64,000 nucleotides of DNA from Neoceratodus forsteri (lineage: Eukaryota; Chordata; Ceratodontiformes; Ceratodontidae). Positions 26,440 to 37,858 of this stretch are shown here, one piece after another. Position 1 is the first letter of the stretch. Every line of letters starts with the position of its first letter. The notes under the pieces are model-generated. The model ran no database searches. It had not been told where the DNA came from and worked only from the letters and a program-made list of their open reading frames with translations. Location of the stretch: the NCBI GenBank assembly GCA_016271365.2, contig CM057456.1, positions 666,645,501 through 666,709,500 on the forward strand, given 5' to 3'. Position numbers and translations under genes: made by a program.

Positions 26440-26990
26440 TGCTGAGTATAGCATAGCAGAAGGTTCTGATACTAACTACACATGAAATGGCCCTTGATGT
26501 TATCATATCAGAGGTCCCCAGGCTGACAGCACAGTCTGAGTGAGCTATGGTCAGGACACATTGCTAGCTGGAATGCACAAGAATTGGCATGTCCAGTGGC
26601 ATGAAAAAGATGTTCTCATGCCATAGCAACAGTCTGTGCTATACCCCCTAGCTGCAGTACTGTCTGCAGTTCCACAATGCACACTTCAGAAGTAACATAA
26701 CATGGAGGTTTCAGAGGAGGGCAATTAAATGGTTGAAGATTGCCACAGATGCTTCCAAAACTCCTGAGGCATCTAAACATTGCAGCCCTAAAGATAGCAG
26801 GGCAAGACATTACATGCTGAAAGGCTGCAAACTGCTCATAAGAGCTAACAGGAACAATGTTCAAGTTCCTTCTAATGATGCTGATCTCCAAACCAACAGC
26901 CATACAATGAAGCAGCCAGGCCAGGCTGGGCTCACCATACCTGTGAAGAAATATTTCTTACTGAAAACATGATACATGCCTTAAACACGC
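26440..26990 (+). mobile_element. Highly diverged CR1-like fragment (copy B of 18,400-18,990)
   Basis: This carries the same GGTTTCAGAGGAGGGCAATT block as copy A but with homopolymers shortened (TTTTCC to TTTC, AAAATGG to AAATGG). Several differences of this kind within 100 bp are the clearest local example of the indel-biased divergence between the two 8.1-kb copies. Confidence 0.6.
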
Positions 26991-27310
26991 TGCCAGAACA
27001 ACTGATGACAGCAAACATGTTATGTAATAGACAGCATGCATGACATGCATTTACAGCTATAGTATGAAAAGGGGAAACAGTAGGGTAACAGACATGAATA
27101 GACAGATGAAGGTTGACTGCTTTGCACTTCATTACAGCAAAAATCCATTCAACAAATTCATTGACAACCAGATTCTGATGGGCACAAGCACTGATGATAT
27201 CATGCTGCATGCATTTCACTGCTGTCCAATCAACCCCCCTCCATGTTGACCAGTCGATTGCTAAGTCAACAGCCATGTCTTCCCTATGCACATTATATGC
27301 AACTGTCCCT

Positions 27311-29666
27311 TTCTCCTACTGTACAGCTTACTGGCACTGCTTCATGTTCTAGAGCGGCTTTGACAAATATACCCATCCCCTCATTCTGCAACAGACTTCC
27401 TGCCAAGGAATCGATCAGGGAAGTACAACATTACTTGTAAAACAATGATGCAATGCAGACAGCCTCTCTATTGCTGCATGTTGAGACCATATGTACATCT
27501 CTTTGCTACTATCTGTGCCATGAACGCCAGAATGGCAAGAAATACTATGTAACATATTAATTCATTGCCTTAGCAATTTGCATTCCACATTTCAGCTCAG
27601 AGCTCTGTTCCACAGGTTTGACATCACACAGTTCCAATGACAGCAATAACAAACAGTTTATATACAATGCTCAAATACTAGGTAGCTACTACACAATACA
27701 GATACAATGTCACTCATACTACCAATCGTAATAGTACAGCGTGAACAGCATTCCAGTAGGCTAAAGGACAGCATTCATATCTAGAAAAGCAGATAGACAG
27801 CCATGACACCTATTGTGACAGTCTGACAAGGAGTCAAAGTGACTGGGACACAAGAGTGGCAGACACAGTGGCCGGACAAAACCAGTAGGTTTGTCTAGCA
27901 GGTCGGCACGTAATGGTGCTATCTTGGTTTTAACGTTCATCCAGCAGGAGACAAGTCACAGGCAGCCAGAGGAAGACAGACAGATTTGGCAACATACTAT
28001 ATGTAATGTTAATATATACTATTAATATATGTTATATATATCAATATATTAATACCTTAATATATCCTGTTTACAAACAGATTCAGCCTCTGACCACCAA
28101 CATGACATTCCTGCTCATCTCTCAATAAACCAGCAGTTTCACAACCATGCCATCGCTCTGCAGCCATCCTTGCATTCCATCTATGTTCTATGACTTTCTC
28201 GTAGCCATTACATTTTCATGAGGAAATGTTCATAACAAGGAGAAACTTGCTGCATGTATTTCGATGCTTGAACAACTTGTTGTCTATTTCATGTTAGCAT
28301 CCTATAGTGCTACATAACGGATGTCTCCCATACCATGCCAAGGCTGTAACCCAAGGTTCAATGGCGAGCACCACCATTACTCTTTCATCAACCTCAAATA
28401 TGTCCTTCATCCTGCACCTCACAAGGGTTCATTCTCCTTGCTGCTGGACCTTCCTCCACCTGCCTCCTGAGCTCTGCAGCCGCTTCTGCTTGCCGCTGGT
28501 CACCCATGCCATCTTTTTGCTCCTTTCAACAATTTGTTCATTCCTCATCACTTTCCTCAGCTCCTCTCACCATGCCTCGATCCCTTCATGCATCCTCTGT
28601 TCAACTCTTTGCCTGTCAACAGTTTGCAAGCACTTTTTCCACCCTTCTCTATCAGGACTTTCAAGCACTCATTCTCCAGTCTGCACTGACCCTTGCCACC
28701 CCCGCTGCCTAGCACTTGCTTTCACACAGCCTCCCTTTCACTGCACCGCATCTCTCTGCCCTGCCTTTCTTCCACCTGTCACAGTTGCTTTGCATGCCTG
28801 TCCGTCATCGATGTCTTCGCTTGTCTTCTTGCACTCCACGCCCTCTGTACTACCGCATTAGTACATGGGTTCCATGACTCAAGGTTCTCATTGCATATGC
28901 GACTTCCCTCACTGATGACTTCCGTCCATGCGCCCTGTTTTCAAGACATCTTCTGATGCCTGCTGTATTACTAGTGCTGAGTTGCACCTGCTCAGTCAGG
29001 TCCCAGTACCATTTCTGTAAGCCTTACTATTCCTTGCAAGGCTGACTGTCTTCCTGCTACTGCATTCTGAGCTGCTGATCCCTGAGCTATGTCCAACTGT
29101 TGAAATTTGACCTGCACTGCTCTGCACTCTCGCCAGTGTTATGCTGCACCACAACAATCTGAGGCATCCATATGGCATGTTCTGCAAGCCTCACTCACTG
29201 ATTGCCTACAATGCCGCATTTTTACCAGTTGGTGATTTTACCCTTCCTCCAGTCAAGAACAATTACTGTCCCTTGGAATTCAGCATGCCTTCATCTTGCA
29301 TAAGCCCTCTGTCTCTCCTCACAATGTGGTCTTCCTTCCTCAACAGCACTGCGTCTTACTTGCCCTTCGTCACTCGCTCTGTACCTCTACTGACATAACA
29401 AAAAAAACACCTTCATTTAACTACACCCCTTCCAATGTCTGCAGCTTTTAAGGTCATGCACTTGTTGCCTCATTCTCCACAGTTGTTTGGCTTCTTTCTG
29501 CCCATCACCTCTCTCACAGGCCTGCTGTTTAGTACCCTACTTGGCAGAGTGGACCCCTTTCAGTCGCTTGCTGTTTATGCCCGTGTCCTCTCCTCTCTGC
29601 TAGCAACACTATACTGCCATATCTATACTGCCATGCCATTTCCTCCTCTGATAGCATGCTCTCATT
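27311..29666. other. Intergenic; AT-rich patch then pyrimidine-rich sequence
   Basis: An AT-rich, partly self-complementary patch of TATATATT-type words lies at 28,008-28,075. From about 28,380 to 29,400 the + strand is C/T-rich and keeps several frames open (longest 184 codons at 28,307-28,861) without any recognisable motif. I treat these as composition artefacts. The hAT element at 29,675 is inserted into this pyrimidine-rich tract. Confidence 0.55.
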
Positions 29667-29674
29667 TTCCTGTA
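29667..29674. repeat. 8-bp target-site duplication of the hAT element, left
   Basis: TTCCTGTA immediately precedes the terminal CAGGGCC. The right-hand copy at 31,487-31,494 reads CTCCTGTA, seven of eight bases identical. Eight-bp target duplications are characteristic of hAT transposition. Confidence 0.85.
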
Positions 29675-29884
29675 CAGGGCCAGATTAACAAATTGTGGTC
29701 CCTGGGCAATTTTGAATTGTGAGGCCTCATGACTTAACCAATAGCCTGAGGATTCTGGGAACTACCTAGGCCCCTCAAAAGCTGAATGGGTTTTCATGCT
29801 TAAAATGCATTTGCATGGGTTTCCAGCCACCTGAATGCTCTCTTGGGTGGGAATCGGATGTTATTATTTGGCCCTTTACAAAAA

Positions 29885-30090
29885 AAAGAGTTTGATCCTG
29901 CCTGCAAAACCTTCAAGCATGTTGAACTTTTTGCAGGGGGAATCAAACCTTTTTTAAAGGGGAGGGGCTAAAATATGCAGTATTACCAACTGTACCCCTA
30001 AACCCCATAGTCAAATAACAGTTACATCTGAAAAGCAAGGACCTGTGTGTCCCCTCCCACATCTCGTCTGGCACATACAAAAGATGGCAA
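29885..30090. repeat. Internal direct repeat of the hAT element, copy 1
   Basis: Words TTTGCAGGGG, ATCAAAC, CATAGTCA, TCTGAAAAGCAAGGACCTG and ACATCTCR recur in order about 540 bp downstream (30,425-30,630). This is an internal tandem or dispersed duplication within the element. Confidence 0.75.
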
Positions 30091-30424
30091 AGGCACTCTG
30101 ACTACTGACACCACTACACTCGCCATGCCCAGTTTCAGTGCCCCAAACTCTGACTCCCCTTCCCCAGTTAGGAAACATCTAGCAGGCTCTTTACCTGGCT
30201 AGTCAACTCTGGAGGCACAAATATGGGACTGTACACACAAGAAAAGGCATGCATAGCTGTGGGTCAGTGTTGCCAGCTTCATTAGGTATGGACCCATATA
30301 AATTCTGTTCTATCCATACACAACTCACATCCCATACCTAGCTTTTCAGACTTGGCTTTCATTTGCCTGTGGAGTGTACTCATACAGTTCACAGTGCTAC
30401 ATATTTTAGTCCCCCTCCACCTGT

Positions 30425-30630
30425 ACCTAACACAGGCTTTGACTCCCCCGCAAAGCATTCAAGGACATTTGCAGGGGAGATCAAACTCCTTTTTTGTAAC
30501 GTGAGGTTAAACGATGCACCATTGCCAATTGTACCACTAAACATCATAGTCACATAAAAGTGAAGTCTGAAAAGCAAGGACCTGGCTGTCTCCTACTCAC
30601 ATCTCATGTGGCACCCAACCTCCCTCAATA
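30425..30630. repeat. Internal direct repeat of the hAT element, copy 2
   Basis: Counterpart of 29,885-30,090. The block TCTGAAAAGCAAGGACCTG is identical in both. The spacing of about 540 bp suggests that the element grew by one internal duplication. Confidence 0.75.
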
Positions 30631-31486
30631 AGCCCTAACCCCATTGCAGTGCTGCTGGTTGGGAGGGTACCCATCATGTACAATTTTAAATGTTAAAATT
30701 GTAAATGCTGGCATTTAAGTAACAAACACTCAGTTGTTATTCTTCATTTTCTTTTACCTCAAAGTCAAGAAGGCAAGGCACAGGCACTGTTATGGTCTGA
30801 CCGACAACAGTCTGCCTGCATTCACTCTGCTTGCAGTCCTCGCCTCGTAGCCTCCTCTTTATTTGCTGTGTCAACACTCCAATCAGATCCATCCTCTGTT
30901 CCTGTACTCTGCAGGGCCCTCACTTTTTGTTTTTTTCTTTAAACAGACCAGCAAATGCTGATTCAGACAGTGGCAATGTGGTTTAATAACTCGACAGATT
31001 CGATGACGGGAATCAGGGTTCAGCGGCTCATCATTCAAGAGACAATGAGTCATCTGTGGTGGCAAACTTTCCATCATTCAAGACTTTATGAACTGCTGCA
31101 AGTCACATGACAGACAGACCTAAGGGGCACAGAAAATGTCAGGTTCGAGTGGCTGAGGGTGCAAACATCAACAACAGACCGAGAAGCCCTGTAATTCACC
31201 ACAGGGCACATGATGTGTGTTGCAGCCTGCAGAACATCCGTGACTGTGGGGAACCAAAAAGCAGCAAATGACCTGTTTCAGGATGGCAGTGGCAGGGCAA
31301 ATAGCCATGGACAATTGTCCGTCAAGTTCTATTATACTGCTGTTGTATGCAATCACTTCCCCCTGCTGAAGTTTAGGCAAGAAGAGGGGGAAGGATTTAA
31401 AAAAAAAAATGCGAAAGTCACGTGGTCCCTCACAGTAGGAGGCCCAGGACAACTGCCCCGTATGCCCATTGGTTAATCCGGCCCTG

Positions 31487-31494
31487 CTCCTGTA
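31487..31494. repeat. 8-bp target-site duplication of the hAT element, right
   Basis: CTCCTGTA follows the terminal GGCCCTG and pairs with TTCCTGTA at 29,667-29,674. Confidence 0.85.
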
Positions 31495-33481
31495 TCTGTG
31501 CCAGCCCTCTGGGATTTGATTCATTCATGCTGTCTTCATCATGTCACGCAATCCTGCCCACCTCCACCCTTCCATGCATCACCATATCAGATGACATTCT
31601 CTACGCTGCCTCTTCCTGCGCCATTGCCCCACTCAACTCCATAATGCCTCAGGCCACTGTGTTCATCTTTTCCCCTTTTCCCATCCTTCATCCTTCCCTA
31701 TCTCGACTATCCATGCCTGCATTCAAACCATCCTAATACTGCCTGGCCCATGTGCCCCCCCTCAGTTCCCCCCTCCAGCCCCTTCACGCTCTCAATCTTC
31801 CTACCATCCCTCATGTCATCTACTCCTTGCCTCACCCTGTTTATCCTCTTTACTTGTTCCCATACTTATCATTGACTCTGTCCACTCAGGCCATTATGAC
31901 TGCTTTTCCCTTGCCCTAGCATCCACCGTATTCCCCTTCGTCCTTCAATACTTCCTCCCCACTACCTGCTTACCTTTCCTCCATCATCCTTCCTGACTCC
32001 TCTGCTCCTGTTCCCACCTTACCTATGAATTATTCTTCCCTTCACACTCGTCAGTCTATTTCATTTCTTTGCTGTCCTCCTTCTTCTATTTTGTCCAATT
32101 TCATTCCACACTATTGTGCTCCCATGCACGCCATCTTCAGCGGTGAGTGACTCATTAATGATACACCTTCATGCTGTCTATAACTGCCCCCTTTCAGTCA
32201 GCATCATCGCTTGTCTCCTTCTATGCAGCCTCATACTTGCCCTCCCCTTCGTTTCTTGTTGCTCCTTTTCATTCCCATCTCCTCTGCTTACAGTTCCGTG
32301 CCACTTCTTCAGCATTCAGCCATCATGGCAACCCTCTCTTACTCCAGTAGCTCATCCTCATTGCTCATCCAATGTCAATCAGTCCTCATCATATCTCATC
32401 CACTTTCAATCCTCGTTCCCTTGCCCTGAATTGCCTCCACCCTCCTGATCTCACTTAGTCTCCTTGGACTCTACCTCCTGCTGCACTGTCTCACTCCTCT
32501 GCTGCCTTCCTGCGACTCCATGCTCGCCTCTTCTCCATGTCCTTCTCCTCCACTTCACTGTCACATATCACAGCTTCCTGCCACTGTTGCCCTGCTCCTG
32601 ACATGCTTTTGCACAGCTCTTCCTGCCACTGCACAATGTACTCACCCATCATCACCAATGATGACCTCATGTCAAGAGTCATTCACTTGCCACCTGCATT
32701 GCACACCACCAATGCATGCCCTTTCATGAACTCTTGTACAGTTCCACTGCACACACCCATGAAGTTATGCCAAGCAACTCTAGCGCCTGCAACAGATCAT
32801 GCGGCATACCACTTCCCTCCACCTGTACAGCAAATCACACACTTCACTATCATTCTCAAGACAACAGTAAGTCAGCACATAAACACAAGTCTCTGCCTCT
32901 TGCATCTCACTCCAACAACTGTTGCTTATATTGACTCACCTCCTCCCACAATCTGCGAGCATCCAAATAATGTTACAGCCACTGCATGCACTCCTACATG
33001 AATACATCAACTTTGCCTATCCATGACGGACTGTTCAATGACCTGCAGCACATTCCTTGTATACCTGAGCCAACTCATGATCACCAATGTATTCCTTCCC
33101 CATCAGGTGTTTCAATGACTGCATGCAATACTAATCATTACCTTCTTTATTACATTCACAGATACTACTTCAGTCCATTGCCTGCAATCCAGGACTGCCT
33201 TCAACATTCCACGATGTAACATCCATTCTGTGGAACACCAAGCAAAGTAAGGAACGTCTGCCTGCCTTTCCTCACACCACACATTCTCAACTGTCTGCAT
33301 ATGTCCCCAGCTACTCTAACAATTATCTGTCTACATACATACTACCTTGTTAAGATTCACACACACATATTACCATCCACATCAGAAAGACGACCTTTCA
33401 CAAGTACATTCTGCACCACTACTCATGCTACATACACATCTCCAGGCTGACTACAGCCAGTCTCATACCATATTCCCACCA
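31495..33481. other. Pyrimidine-rich sequence, no recognisable gene
   Basis: The + strand is strongly C/T-rich, continuing the tract interrupted by the hAT element. Open frames (up to 154 codons at 32,537-33,001) lack motifs. Part of this could be the 5' region of the Helitron that becomes recognisable at 33,482, but I see no Helitron 5' terminus (TC or short inverted repeat) that I could defend. Confidence 0.5.
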
Positions 33482-34036
33482 TCTTCATGAGCAAAACAAT
33501 GTGTAGCAATGAGCACTATTGCTTTGCTATACAACTCCTTCGCACATCCCACTACATGGACAACGTCCCATCTCAACTACATTCTGCAAGTTGGTGACGC
33601 TTTATATAACTTCATCCGGCTATACATCCCTCAAAACTACTTACACCCTGACGATTTGCCTCCATACATACAATTACATAACAGCACATTCACGACACAA
33701 AAACACAATCCCACATATGGTGACATACTAAAACCTATTCATCCACATTATCCCACTTTCAATGAAATCCTGTATGCAAATCTGTCTCAGTGTGACACAT
33801 TACTTCTATGCATACAGCACTACTGCATAGCAGTGTTTAAAACATTGCATTCATACCACACATTTGACTCCCATAGCAGAGATACAAATGGACTGCCTCA
33901 CCCATCTGGCAAATGTACTATGCTAATATTCTACAGCCTGCCTGCCTTGCAATCCCATATTTGCAGCTTAGCTGCAGCAACTAACCCACCGCATACAATA
34001 ATGCATACCTTTCGAGCTCACTCTTCTATTTACTAA
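33482..34036 (+). pseudogene. Helitron papain-like cysteine peptidase domain (deubiquitinase type)
   Basis: The frame reads AKQCVAMSTIALLYN at 33,491-33,535, where the Cys of QCVAMS is the expected nucleophile, then ILQVGDALYNFI at about 33,581-33,616, and FDSHSRDTNGLPHPSG at about 33,863-33,910, where the His of SHSRD fits the catalytic base with a nearby Asp. This Cys/GDxLY/DxHSRDxxG arrangement occurs in cysteine peptidases attached to DUF6570-type Helitron proteins and resembles herpesvirus-tegument-like or OTU-type deubiquitinases. A TGA at 33,488-33,490 lies just before the Cys block, so the N-terminus is interrupted. The domain precedes the Rep region by about 1.3 kb. Its function in transposition is not known. 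Confidence 0.7.
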
Positions 34037-35270
34037 CATCACTCTCCCTCCACATCTCTTCTCCTCAACCACCCATTCCACATATTACCCCCACTGCATG
34101 GCCCCAATTATTTACATTCCAACCTAGCTCTTCTGCTCTGCCACACCCACTCAACAATCTGACACCACGAGTCACAATCATGATGCATCATTTTCACAAC
34201 AACCATCTCTACTTACCCATTTCCTACTACAGCTACTGCACCACTCCAAACATACTCCCCACCAGTTCGCAACAGAAACATACTGCCCCATACTACTTCA
34301 TCTTCTATGCAGCACAATACTGACTCTTGCAACCCATCTACTGCAGTCCAGGATACATCGCATCCTACAGTTCCATCATCAGCTTCTGCACACTATTCAA
34401 CACAGCCAGGCCACCTTTGCAATGCCCTGACAAGCACTCACACTTAAATCTCTACTCCATCAATAACATGTCCTGCAACTGACAGTACAGTAGCTAACAC
34501 TCCCATGCCACCATTGCAATTACAGTGTACACCATCAACATTTACTATCCATCTCAAAAACCAACACAACCAGACAGTTTTCTAGCATCATTATTCACAA
34601 TCATATATACACATGCCACACCAATTACACACTGGACACAGCACATTGCAGACACCATCATACATACCTCACAACTTCTTGCCACATTGTGTCACCCTAT
34701 CCACCCAGTGCCACACACACACTACACACTATTCCATCATATGTCTCATTCAAGAACACGCCTTTCTCTAGATCCCATACTGGTTCACAGCAACTATCAT
34801 TTACAACTCCTAAACAGAAACTCACTTTACACCGCATACAACATGCTACATCCACTTCCCCATATTGCATCATATATTCTTCTACTACATCTGCTGTCCT
34901 GCTGCATACCAGCGCTGGCTATTCTTTCATCTCATTCACATTTACCACGCAAAATCTCATGCCACCCACTATTTCCATCTCACAGTTCCACTGCATTGAC
35001 CTCCACTTCCTCACAGCAATTTAACACATTCTGCTACCTGCTGCTGTACGAACCTACAGTATCGTACCCATTTGTATTACTGTCATCTCAGAAAAATATT
35101 TCTGACTATGCCTCCACCACCGTAAGCATAGTCATCACCGCCACACTACAAAGTACAGCATTCACATCTCCACAACCTCACCATGCCACATTGCAACATG
35201 CACCACTACTACACACTTCAGACCTACCACACAACACTCTCTACTGGCCAACACAGCCACTACAATCTCC
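34037..35270 (+). pseudogene. Helitron low-complexity linker (S/T/P/H-rich)
   Basis: Between the peptidase and the zinc-binding region the sequence is A/C/T-rich. One frame stays open from 34,525 to 35,541 (338 codons), but in its second half the meaningful Helitron protein is in another frame (starting with TQIDAPCQQALQC near 35,280), so at least that half is spurious. Composition keeps more than one frame open here. It is probably the remains of a disordered linker. No motif is recognisable. Confidence 0.5.
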
Positions 35271-36413
35271 AACCCACACACACAGATTGATGCACCATGC
35301 CAGCAAGCACTCCAGTGCCCTGCTACAGGCATCCAAGCCCCTATTAACACACTCATTCAATTATTCCATGACGACATTCAGCTTGGACCAACATTCACAT
35401 GTACTACCTGCAATCAACTGCTGTACAAACATTCAGTCCTCCACATCCCTAAAGCATTACATGATAATGACTCCTTCACACTTTGTCAGCAACACAATCA
35501 GAAATCACCATATATATGCCTCATCTGTCTACACTACATAAAATCATGCAAAATTCCACCCCTGTCAATTGCTAATGGTATGTCATTTCCAAACATCCCT
35601 CCTAAACTAGAGCTGCATGAACTCGAAGAGCGACTAGTTTCACCTTGTATTCCATTCATGCAAATAAGACAATTGCCCAAAGGAAGCCAATATAGCATGA
35701 CAGGTGCTGTTGTGAATGTTCCAGCTGATGTTAACACTACTGTGACCATTCTGCCTCAACAGCCACATGACACTGCTACCATCCCAGTGAAACTGAAATG
35801 CAACCTGCGATATAAGACTTACACCCACTTTGAAAATATTTGCCCAAACAAAGTCAAACAGGCTACCCATTGGCTTGCTACTCACAGCCCTCTATACAGG
35901 CAGCATGGCGTCAGCTATGATGATAGCTGGACTTATCAGGAGGAAGACCACACTTTGCACAGCAATACAGAACAGTCCTCCTCTTCAACGTCAGGTAATG
36001 AGGATGACACAGTCCAGCAGCTTACATCAGGACACCTTGACACCCTTCTTACTTCTGCTTTACCGCCTTCCATGTCAGACAACTCAGTGCTATCACTAGC
36101 ACCCGGACAATACAGCATTCCAAGAGGAATATTTGAGGACAAAGACTCTGAATTCCTAGCATTCCCAACCATTTATGCAGGGCAAGGAAGCAGCACATAT
36201 CAGACACGCCACATTCCAGTATCCTACAGCAGCATCTGCAAATGGGAAATGAGAGCTAAAGACTGCAGAGTTGCCCGTTGCATTCCAACCTCTTCTTCAA
36301 GGTCAAAAAATTACAAATCAAACAATCGCAAGGCAAGCTCCATATATCCCTCAGAAAACGCCAGCGCCAAGGCAAACATATTACAGCAGGTGATCTCAAA
36401 GCTGGAGGCATAG
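35271..36413 (+). pseudogene. Helitron N-terminal zinc-binding / DUF6570-like domain
   Basis: The frame in phase with 35,580 contains FHDDIQLGPTFTCTTCNQLL (about 35,364-35,423), PYICLICLHYIKSCKIPPLS (about 35,511-35,570), IPFMQIRQLPKGSQYSMTG (35,652-35,708), VVNVP (35,709-35,723) and VSYSSICKWEMRAKDCRVAR (about 36,216-36,275). The paired CxxC units form a probable zinc-binding module. This series of blocks is typical of the region ahead of Rep in animal Helitron proteins annotated DUF6570. A frameshift near 36,290 moves the reading to the next block, so the end at 36,413 is out of true frame. Confidence 0.85.
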
Positions 36414-36600
36414 AAATGATGCTACAATTCAATGAGGGATACCATATTCTATGTGCATTACGTGGCTCACCTCCATACTGGGAGCTAGCAAAGAGTAATG
36501 TATTCGCTATGATATGCCAGTTGGGATGCCAACCTTTTTCCTCTCCCTGTCAAGTGCAGAAACACGATGGATACACCTGCTGCAAATTCTCGGTTAAGTA
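36278..36600 (+). pseudogene. Helitron_like_N segment, frame-shifted
   Basis: The reading continues as LFFKVKKLQIKQSQGKLHIS and, after a GDLKAGG block, as LCALRGSPPYWELAKSNVFA, then MICQLG. Typical Helitron proteins read KLKKLQIKQ...AGDL...LRGSPPYFE...LFAMIRQLG here. After MICQLG a further frameshift near 36,527 leads to MPTFFLSLSSAETRWIHLLQ, a strongly conserved Helitron block. The 36,278 start codon is internal to the ancestral protein and is not a real start. Confidence 0.85.
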
Positions 36601-36880
36601 GTTGACAGCACAGCCTATACAGATGAAGATATAGAAAACATGACATGGGAAACAAAATGTCAGCTCATTCAATCTGATCCTGTTACATGTGCATGACACT
36701 TCAACTACCAAGTTCAGCAATTCTTTAAAACCATCCTTTACAGTTCACACGCTCCACTAGGGCAACTCATTGACCACTTCTACCGTGTAGAATTTCAGCA
36801 TCGTGGCTCTCCACATATCCACGCCTTGCTCTGGATACAGAACACACCACAATATGACTCCCTCTACTCCACTAGACAGC
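36527..36880 (+). pseudogene. Helitron Rep, HUH nuclease half
   Basis: The frame from 36,527 reads through an in-frame TAA after LLQILG and a TGA within DPVTCA-HFNYQVQQF (consensus CARHF, so CGA to TGA) to FYRVEFQHRGSPHIHALLWI. The HUH metal-binding pair is the H-I-H at 36,814-36,822. Rep of this type nicks one strand and forms a 5'-phosphotyrosine link during rolling-circle transposition. A frameshift near 36,880 passes reading to the next segment. The HUH core itself is intact, so decay has hit the rest. Confidence 0.92.
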
Positions 36881-37858
36881 GTGACATTCATCAATAAATA
36901 TATTACTTGCTCAAGCCAGCCTGCAGAACCATTATAATCTCTGACAAAACTACAAGTCCATTCCCACTCATGCACTTCTAGAACCAGAACCAAAACATGT
37001 CGCTTCCATTTCCCACAATATCCAATGCCAGAAACACACCTCCTACTGCTTATCTCTGACACTGAAGATCTACAATCAACAGATTACAAAGCCACACAGG
37101 ACTACATCAAATCTATGCTGTCTGACCCACTGCCTCCAACTGTCACATCATTCACTGACTTCCTCCATTACCTGCAAATGACTTATGAGGATTACATCCT
37201 CACTATATGGTCACAATTGCAGCATCCTACTATTCTGCTACAGAGGCAGCCTGCTCAAAGTAAATTGAATGCTTACAACCCTGTACTACTAACAGCATGG
37301 CAAGCTAATATGGATATCCAATACATCTTGGACCCATACTCCTGTGCAATGTATGTTGTGTCATATCTGTCAAAATCACAACGAGGAATGAGTGCATTAC
37401 TCCATGAAGCAACAAAACAGGTCTAGGCAAACCCTAATATCAAACAGCAATTGTGACATATTGGCAATAAATTCCTGAATGCCACTGAAATCAGTGCTCA
37501 AGAAGCAGCATACCTTGTTCTGCAACTACCATTGCAACGCTCATCACGGTCATACAAATTTTTAAATACAAACACTGCTGAAACTCGAACTCTGCTGATT
37601 AAAGACATGGACACTATCAGACTCTTCCCTGATGATGTGACCAACATAGAATGTGACAATACCATTTTACGATACCAAAACTGAGTACCGCAACTAGAAG
37701 ACTGCACACTAGCAGACTATGCTGCATACTATGACCACAAACTCAGGCTGCCTAGCCGCCGCTCATCTGCCCGCTCCTCCATACCAACTGATCCCTACAA
37801 CTCTGACAGTGACAACAACCCAGACAATACAGGCACTCTGCCATCAGTCTCAAGTAAA
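36881..37858 (+). pseudogene. Helitron Rep, catalytic tyrosine half and Rep-helicase connector
   Basis: The frame carries FINKYITCSS, a VHSHSCTSRTRTKTCRFHFP block with Cys/His zinc-type spacing (about 36,957-37,016), YEDYILTIWSQLQHPTILLQ, and CAMYVVSYLSKSQRG, with the two candidate catalytic tyrosines at 37,352-37,354 and 37,364-37,366. It then continues through HIGNKFLNATEISAQEAAYL to the helicase. In-frame stops occur at about 36,930, 37,424, 37,455 and 37,682. Two tyrosines three residues apart are the Y2 hallmark of Helitron Rep. The frame is otherwise continuous with the helicase start. Confidence 0.92.

Larger units (their letters stand above)
19271..27310. repeat. 8.1-kb direct tandem duplication, copy B
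   Basis: This copy follows copy A directly, head to tail, and is about 50 bp shorter because of scattered small deletions. The reverse-strand open frame that is 333 codons long in copy A is broken into three pieces here. The right boundary near 27,310 is where similarity to the start of the unit would resume but instead new sequence (TTCTCCTACTG) begins. Confidence 0.92.
29675..31486. mobile_element. Non-autonomous hAT-type DNA transposon, 1,812 bp
   Basis: The left end is CAGGGCCAGATTAACAA and the right end, read inward on the other strand, is CAGGGCCGGATTAACCAA: terminal inverted repeats with a mismatch in the first 15 bp, flanked by an 8-bp target duplication. CAGGGCCGGATTAA ends are familiar from vertebrate hAT families. 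I find no transposase: no frame contains an RW-type, BED-finger or hATC dimerisation block. The interior contains a direct duplication (about 29,885-30,090 and 30,425-30,630). It was probably mobilised in trans by an autonomous hAT. Confidence 0.88.

Noticed and set aside
28307..28861. 184-codon forward frame
   Set aside because: Pyrimidine-rich composition keeps it open. There is no domain, and neighbouring frames on the same strand are open as well.
32537..33001. 154-codon forward frame ahead of the Helitron as an extra Helitron gene
   Set aside because: No recognisable motif and overlapping frames open in the same C/T-rich tract. It could be 5' untranslated Helitron sequence, but nothing supports a protein.
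34525..35541. 338-codon frame as an independent gene
   Set aside because: Its second half overlaps the CxxC/DUF6570 region in the wrong phase. At most the first part is a decayed linker.
36278..36601. ATG at 36,278 as the start of a separate protein
   Set aside because: The codon is internal to the conserved Helitron protein (RCIP-FFKVKKLQIKQ). The frame begins there only because of a frameshift.
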